The notes under the pieces: generated by a model
The model's input: the letters and a program-made list of their open reading frames with translations, nothing else
What the model was told of the DNA's origin: nothing
Database searches by the model: none
From: Methanosarcinales archaeon
Lineage (GTDB): Archaea; Halobacteriota; Methanosarcinia; Methanosarcinales; Methanogasteraceae
DNA: 9,932 nt
Assembly: GCA_003661105.1 (NCBI GenBank)
Contig: QMVM01000057.1
Coordinates: 1 to 9,932 of the forward strand
Reading direction: 5' to 3'
Made by a program: the position numbers and the translations under genes
Part shown: piece by piece, positions 6,209 to 9,932 of the stretch
How positions within the stretch are numbered: the stretch's first letter is position 1
Layout: each line of letters opens with the position of its first letter

Positions 6209-6940
6209 TCACTTCTTCCGGGGCATCAGCGCACCGAACGCAACTACGATTGCGATCACCGATAATAAGCCCGATGGCAACGGCAGTCCGTTTGCTGTAT
6301 CCGCACTGGTTTCACCAGCTTCGCCAGCCCCGCCGGTCGGTTCCGTATCCAGTGGCTTTGGCGACGGTTCTTTCACAGTTAGCGGGTGTGTCAGCGAGAT
6401 CTGCTGGAAAGCATCCTTATCGCCGTCTGGCCAGTACAATCCGGTGAAATGTACGGTGAAGTCACCGACCTTATCAGCCTTGATGTTGATGTGGATCGTC
6501 CGAACAGTTCCCGGCGGTACCGTGAACTTTCCAGCGACGGTTCCGGCGGCACCACCGTACCCAAATCCTTCCCCGTAGACGTGAATTCCTGATGGCACGG
6601 CAATCTGCACATCAGCGGTTAGGGTTACGTCGTTTAAGGATGGGTTGTTCATGTAGAGTTCGACCAGTCCGTCCTGTGACTTGTTAATCACGTCATTCAC
6701 CGGACGCAGTGTCACTGTAGGACCGACCCTGAACTTTGCTTCGGTCGGTGCGGGCGTCGGTGTTTCCGTAACGTTCGTTTCATTCACGTTTGTCTCATTC
6801 GCGGTTGGCGTCACCGTTGGTGTTGCCGTGACATTCGTTTCGTCTCCATTCGTGGTTGTATTGTTCTCCTGCGCAATCGCTGGTATGGCAGCTATGCACA
6901 AGCATGTGATGCATATCACAACGAGTTTATTCATATTCAT
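6209..6940 (-). CDS. Secreted, membrane-anchored surface protein (paralog B of a tandem pair)
   Basis: A 243-residue paralog of the next gene. Signal peptide 1-23 (ending AIA), then a longer Thr/Asn-rich region (24-66) with six N-x-T sequons, partly a tandem NETNV repeat. The beta-sandwich domain covers about 70-194 (FRVGPTVTLRP ... LTHPLTVKEPSP). The C-terminus differs from paralog A: a Gly/Glu/Ala linker, LPLPSG, a hydrophobic helix and a terminal PRKK. That order (short motif, helix, basic end) recalls archaeosortase signals but matches no motif I can name. AGGAGGATC lies a few bases before the start at 6940. The gap to paralog A is 37 nt. It is probably the first gene of an operon with paralog A and the JAMM protein. 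Confidence 0.85.
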   Translation of the reverse strand: MNMNKLVVICITCLCIAAIPAIAQENNTTTNGDETNVTATPTVTPTANETNVNETNVTETPTPAPTEAKFRVGPTVTLRPVNDVINKSQDGLVELYMNNPSLNDVTLTADVQIAVPSGIHVYGEGFGYGGAAGTVAGKFTVPPGTVRTIHINIKADKVGDFTVHFTGLYWPDGDKDAFQQISLTHPLTVKEPSPKPLDTEPTGGAGEAGETSADTANGLPLPSGLLSVIAIVVAFGALMPRKK

Positions 6941-6962
6941 CTTTGATCCTCCTGTTAGTTAT

Positions 6963-6997
6963 TGAACAAGATAATTCTGTTCATGTACAATAAAAAG
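6963..6997 (-). promoter_or_regulatory. Putative promoter with an overlapping inverted repeat upstream of paralog B
   Basis: On the minus strand an A/T-rich TATA-like element (CTTTTTATTG, about 6988-6997) sits some 50 bp from the start codon at 6940. An inverted repeat TGAACA-N9-TGTTCA (6963-6968 and 6978-6983) lies between it and the gene, over the expected transcription start near 6965. That is a typical place for a repressor operator. Both elements are by-eye calls. Confidence 0.35.
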
Positions 6998-7120
6998 TTG
7001 TCTTAGTACTTAAATCTTTTGATGGATACGACTATCAACTTGATGTCAATATTGATATCATCTGAATTGCCGCCGATTCAAGTCTTGCAGCTACAGCTTA
7101 TGCAGAACCGTAAAACCACC

Positions 7121-7132
7121 CCAAAAAAGAAA
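7121..7132 (-). terminator. T-rich putative terminator of the tubulin-like gene
   Basis: Eight bases after the TAG at 7141 the minus strand reads TTTCTTTTTTGG. Archaeal transcription commonly ends at such T-runs without a hairpin. The rest of 6998-7140 shows no gene or other clear element. Confidence 0.4.
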
Positions 7133-7140
7133 TCCACAAC

Positions 7141-8178
7141 CTACAAAGCGCCGTCCCTGATCTCGCACAGTCTTGGGAGATCGCTGTACCTGTACGTAAA
7201 GAGCATCGTCAGCGTGACAAGACTCCGCTTCGTGAGCGAAATTCCGAGATAGTGCCCTTCTGATGAGTTTTCTTCCTGGAATCGCTCTATCGATCTGGTA
7301 TCGATAGCGTTGGCATCCTTCATGTACCACGACGGCACCCTGAAGAGCGCCGTACTCTTCCGGGCGACCCTGGTATCCGCGTTCATGGATGTCTTCTCGA
7401 TAGCGACACCGATCATCGTCGGCACATCAACTGGCTTATGCCCGCCTACCGGGATGAAATAGTGGAGCAAGTCCTTTGATAGGATGCTTGCACGCCCAAA
7501 GACTGAGAAACCGCCGCCTGCGAGGGACATATTCGATATCATGTCCCTGACCCTGATACTTGTTGCCGTGGAGGTCTTCGGATCAGACCCTGAAAGGATG
7601 TCGGAGATGACGACAGCCGCATACTGGTTGTATGGCGGGTACATGCTCTCGATGTTATCGGTGTACGCGATGCGCTGGTTGTCCATCAGGAGGAACGCAT
7701 CTGTGTATTTCTTGAGACCTTCAATTGCGTAACTGACGTTTCCATACCGGGCGCGCGTCTCCACACCAGCAGGTGCCGGCAGCACGCCAAATACCATTGC
7801 AGGCACGTCAAGGTCGCTTAATGTGCGCGCAATTGTGGGAGCGATCCCGCTTCCTGTGATTCCGCCGAGACCAAGAAAGATGATTGCAGCATCAACGCCT
7901 TCTGCCTTCTTGTTCAGCAGTTCGAGCAGCACCGCATCATACGAGTCCATTGCCGATGCGGAGGAAGCGGTGTCTTTGAAATCGCTTCTCCCGATAACCT
8001 CGTCGCCTGACCCGAAAAAACCCTTATCGGTCAGCCGATACTGCTCCTTATTCTTGATGTGTTTGAACGGAACCTTTGGACATATCGCAATCATCGGGTT
8101 CTTTCCTGCCCCACGCTCACAAACGTCGTCCAGCAGTGCACTTCCAGCATTTCCTGCACCGATCAGTAGAACTGCCAT
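7141..8178 (-). CDS. Divergent tubulin/FtsZ-superfamily GTPase
   Basis: A 345-residue cytoplasmic protein. Tubulin-superfamily marks are an N-terminal GAGNAG nucleotide loop (7-12), the GGITGSG T4 signature (105-111, against GGGTGSG in FtsZ), a T5-like PAPAGVETRARYGN (134-147) and MDNQRI (165-170) where FtsZ and tubulins place a guanine-contacting Asn. The T7 catalytic loop (NxDxxD in FtsZ) is not recognisable; the likely equivalent is IRVRDMISN (208-216), ahead of a Gly-rich AGGGFSVFG. The length fits FtsZ/CetZ without an extended tail. It is neither ordinary FtsZ nor typical CetZ by motif; it could belong to the FtsZ-like families implicated in membrane remodelling. I start at the ATG at 8178 because it begins directly with the first beta strand and sits about 26 bp from a TATA element; a longer frame from 8247 would run into the divergent gene. 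Confidence 0.85.
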   Translation of the reverse strand: MAVLLIGAGNAGSALLDDVCERGAGKNPMIAICPKVPFKHIKNKEQYRLTDKGFFGSGDEVIGRSDFKDTASSASAMDSYDAVLLELLNKKAEGVDAAIIFLGLGGITGSGIAPTIARTLSDLDVPAMVFGVLPAPAGVETRARYGNVSYAIEGLKKYTDAFLLMDNQRIAYTDNIESMYPPYNQYAAVVISDILSGSDPKTSTATSIRVRDMISNMSLAGGGFSVFGRASILSKDLLHYFIPVGGHKPVDVPTMIGVAIEKTSMNADTRVARKSTALFRVPSWYMKDANAIDTRSIERFQEENSSEGHYLGISLTKRSLVTLTMLFTYRYSDLPRLCEIRDGAL

Positions 8179-8200
8179 ACACAACAGATCAACCGCAATG

Positions 8201-8208
8201 CATATATG
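8201..8208. promoter_or_regulatory. Shared palindromic TATA element of a divergent gene pair
   Basis: CATATATG is a perfect palindrome centred at 8204.5, about 26 bp from the ATG at 8178 (minus) and about 26 bp from the ATG at 8230 (plus). Archaeal TATA boxes lie about 26 bp before the transcription start, so both mRNAs would be leaderless. The flank read on the minus strand (GAAAAAT) resembles a TFB recognition element; the plus-strand flank (GCAAT) is a weaker match. Neither gene has a Shine-Dalgarno site, as expected for leaderless messages. Confidence 0.6.
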
Positions 8209-8229
8209 ATTTTTCGTAGTTACTGTATT

Positions 8230-9198
8230 ATGGTTCGAGTGATCCATCTGGTTACGGCAATCATGATCCTCTCAACACTTGTGATGCCGGCTCTCGGAGA
8301 TGACGCTATAAAGCGGGAACTTGTGGAGCAAGTAAGCGAGATCAAGTTACCGGTTCTTGCGCGGTATCAGGAACTGGATCTCATGCACAAGCAAATTCTG
8401 ATCACACTCCAGACCCTGCCTTCGGACCAGATCACCGGCGATACCAGGGCATGGGTGAATATCGCAGCAGGGAACAACGGTATTCTCAAAAAATTTAATA
8501 ATATCAATGATCTTGCATCAAAAGGTGATCCCCAGTCGCATAAGACTGCGCTTACCGATGCTACCAGGTTAAAATCCGATATAAACTCGCTCGTTGGGTA
8601 CACACAGGCGAAAGATAACTTCATCATAAGCTATCCGAAGACAGCACTGGCGCAGTTCTTTGCCGATCAGGGAGAGTACTTTGAGGCGCTGGCTGAGACC
8701 GAGATTGATACGCGCATGGAGATCGATTACTATGAACACGCGCTTACCGCATACAAAGAGGCGGAAGATATTACAAAGACGACCTATATCGACCTGAAGG
8801 TCAAGAAACTGAAATCCGAGTACCAGTTTGATATGGAGATCGTGAATACGTCGTCACATATCGGTGAGGCGAAATTTGAGCAGGCATTGTATGGATTCAA
8901 TCACACCAGCAACCCGGTAGCTGTTGCAACCGGAATTCTCTCATCACGAACTGCAGAGAGGGAACTGACAACAGTATATAAGTTGTATCTGAAGCACGGC
9001 GATGAGCGAGCTGTGCAGATCGATGAACAGCTCCTCGAGATCGATCATATCCACACAGAACTCGTCGATCTCTTCCTGAAATACGCTTCTATCTTTGTGG
9101 TATTCGTTATCGTGGTGCTGGTTTGTGTGCTCAGTCTGATATTCAGATGGACTCGCGCTGTCGATGATACGCTGCTTGGAGACGAGGTGATACAATGA
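8230..9198 (+). CDS. Membrane-anchored helical (coiled-coil/TPR-like) exported protein, unknown family
   Basis: A 322-residue protein that I do not recognise. Residues 1-23 form a signal peptide (MVRVIHLVTAIMILSTLVMPALG/DD). The mature part is almost entirely helical and charged. Residues 25-62 could form a coiled coil, and about 137-183 (ALAQFFADQGEYFEALAE ... YYEHALTAYKEAED) has TPR-like spacing. A transmembrane helix at about 286-306 ends in FRW, followed by a short acidic tail ending GDEVIQ. The topology is a large outside domain and a small cytoplasmic tail. I start at the ATG at 8230, since it opens the signal peptide and lies about 26 bp from the shared TATA box; eight more residues are possible from 8206. 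It is divergent to the tubulin-like gene and overlaps the next gene by ATGA, so the three are likely functionally linked. Sensing or scaffolding at the envelope is a guess. Confidence 0.78.
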   Translation: MVRVIHLVTAIMILSTLVMPALGDDAIKRELVEQVSEIKLPVLARYQELDLMHKQILITLQTLPSDQITGDTRAWVNIAAGNNGILKKFNNINDLASKGDPQSHKTALTDATRLKSDINSLVGYTQAKDNFIISYPKTALAQFFADQGEYFEALAETEIDTRMEIDYYEHALTAYKEAEDITKTTYIDLKVKKLKSEYQFDMEIVNTSSHIGEAKFEQALYGFNHTSNPVAVATGILSSRTAERELTTVYKLYLKHGDERAVQIDEQLLEIDHIHTELVDLFLKYASIFVVFVIVVLVCVLSLIFRWTRAVDDTLLGDEVIQ

Positions 9199-9932
9199 GG
9201 AAGGTTGTACTTTTACTTCTGGTATTTTTCATGCTCATGGGGACTGCACAGGCAGGTCTGACCGTGACTGATGGTTCATGCACGATCAAAGATCTGGAAG
9301 GAAGCGCGACCGTGACGCTCACCCTGACGAATACAGGGGGCAATGCGATATCCCGTGTGGATGCACCTGCACTCCCATCGCCGGGAAAAGGCATCACTCT
9401 GAGAGCACTGGATTCCTACCCCATATCACCCCCCTCAGCCAACGAATCAAGAGATGTTCGGATCGAGGTTCATATCACAAAAATTACCAGCTGGGGCACA
9501 CATACTGCAACCATCTACTTTGGCGATAGCACCGCAACCATCACCATCAATGTCGACCGTCATGCTCCTGCGCATCTTGCACCCATCCCAAACATCAACA
9601 TAACAGACCCGGTCATATTTAACAAACCACGAAAAGAGATGGAAGCGACCGGTTTTAAGGTTGTGAAGAAATTTGATATCATAAACGATGGCGACATGGC
9701 GATGACTGTGAAAAGCGTTGCTGCTTATGGAACTCCGGAGGCAGGAATGACGTTTAAAGTGGATTATCCTACTCAAATTTTGAATAAAAGCGCGGGCGCT
9801 GCCAACTTAACGATCACCATACCTGTAACAGCGTCGGAGGGCCCGCATGAGGGTAAACTGCGTATCGATGCAGGGAAAGCGGGATTGCAAGATATCACAG
9901 TGACGGTGACGGTCGAGCACGCGGTCAAGTTC
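9195..9932 (+). CDS. Secreted beta-sandwich (CARDB/NEW3-like) protein, N-terminal 246 residues (runs off right edge)
   Basis: The frame is open from the ATG at 9195 to the last base of the window, 246 codons without a stop. Residues 1-20 are a signal peptide ending AQA. Two Ig-like segments follow: about 21-122 (ATVTLTLTNTGGNAISRV ... TATITINVDRH) and about 135-242 (VVKKFDIINDGDMAMTV ... DITVTVTV). The TNTGG and INDGD turns are typical of archaeal CARDB or NPCBM-associated NEW3-type surface repeats. Sequons include N83ES, N135IT, N197KS and N204LT. GAGGTGAT (9184-9191) lies three bases upstream of the start. The start codon overlaps the stop of the preceding gene (ATGA), so coupling is expected. 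More Ig-like repeats and an anchor probably lie beyond the window. It is probably a surface partner of the preceding membrane protein. Confidence 0.82.
   Translation, partial: MRKVVLLLLVFFMLMGTAQAGLTVTDGSCTIKDLEGSATVTLTLTNTGGNAISRVDAPALPSPGKGITLRALDSYPISPPSANESRDVRIEVHITKITSWGTHTATIYFGDSTATITINVDRHAPAHLAPIPNINITDPVIFNKPRKEMEATGFKVVKKFDIINDGDMAMTVKSVAAYGTPEAGMTFKVDYPTQILNKSAGAANLTITIPVTASEGPHEGKLRIDAGKAGLQDITVTVTVEHAVKF

Noticed and set aside
6221..6280. LPLPSG plus hydrophobic helix of paralog B as a named archaeosortase signal
   Set aside because: The order of elements is suggestive, but the motif matches neither PGF, PEF nor VPxSG closely enough to name it.
8179..8247. Upstream in-frame extension of the tubulin-like gene (23 extra residues)
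   Set aside because: It would cross the shared TATA element and overlap the divergent gene. The N-terminal beta strand of the fold begins at the ATG at 8178.
1..9932. CRISPR arrays, tRNA or rRNA genes, transposases and insertion-sequence ends
   Set aside because: I looked for regularly spaced repeats, cloverleaf-like segments and transposase motifs on both strands and saw none. The only duplications are the coding ones described.

Overview
The window looks archaeal, most likely a euryarchaeon of the methanogen/ANME/Archaeoglobi type. The signs are strong GGAGGTGAT-type ribosome binding sites, TATA-like promoter elements, an archaeosortase-type PGF C-terminal sorting signal, Thr-rich secreted proteins full of N-x-T sequons, an archaeal-type AAA+ ATPase, a HEPN/MNT pair and a divergent tubulin/FtsZ-family GTPase. 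The exact lineage cannot be fixed by eye. Base composition is about 53% G+C over most genes sampled and falls to about 35-40% in the ATPase gene and in part of the LamG coding region.

Left block (1-4730), all on the minus strand. Transcription order is MNT nucleotidyltransferase, HEPN protein, winged-helix protein, a 45-residue signal-peptide ORF, AAA+ ATPase, a large LamG surface protein with a PGF sorting signal, a frameshifted remnant of the winged-helix gene, and the start of another secreted protein that leaves the window. Spacing is tight: overlaps of 35, 23, 4 and 8 nt and one gap of 26 nt. It therefore reads as one translationally coupled polycistron joining a toxin-antitoxin-like pair to a regulator, an ATPase and exported proteins. 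A segment of about 210 bp (winged-helix 3' end, spacer, ribosome binding site, signal peptide) occurs twice and flanks the ATPase-LamG pair, so the block was assembled by duplication and replacement.

Middle block (4783-6940), minus strand. Two tandem paralogous secreted, membrane-anchored proteins are followed by a JAMM/MPN metalloprotease gene, probably as one operon behind a promoter near 6990. The exported domain of the two paralogs also appears near the C-terminus of the LamG protein, which ties the left and middle blocks together.

Right block (7141-9932). A highly divergent tubulin/FtsZ-superfamily GTPase on the minus strand is transcribed divergently from a membrane-anchored helical protein, which overlaps (ATGA) a secreted beta-sandwich protein running off the end. 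The 51-bp divergent spacer holds one palindromic TATA element centred about 26 bp from both start codons, suggesting two leaderless transcripts from a shared element. The mix of a cytoskeletal GTPase, a single-pass membrane partner and several surface proteins suggests an uncharacterised cell-envelope or membrane-remodelling locus. That functional link is inference.
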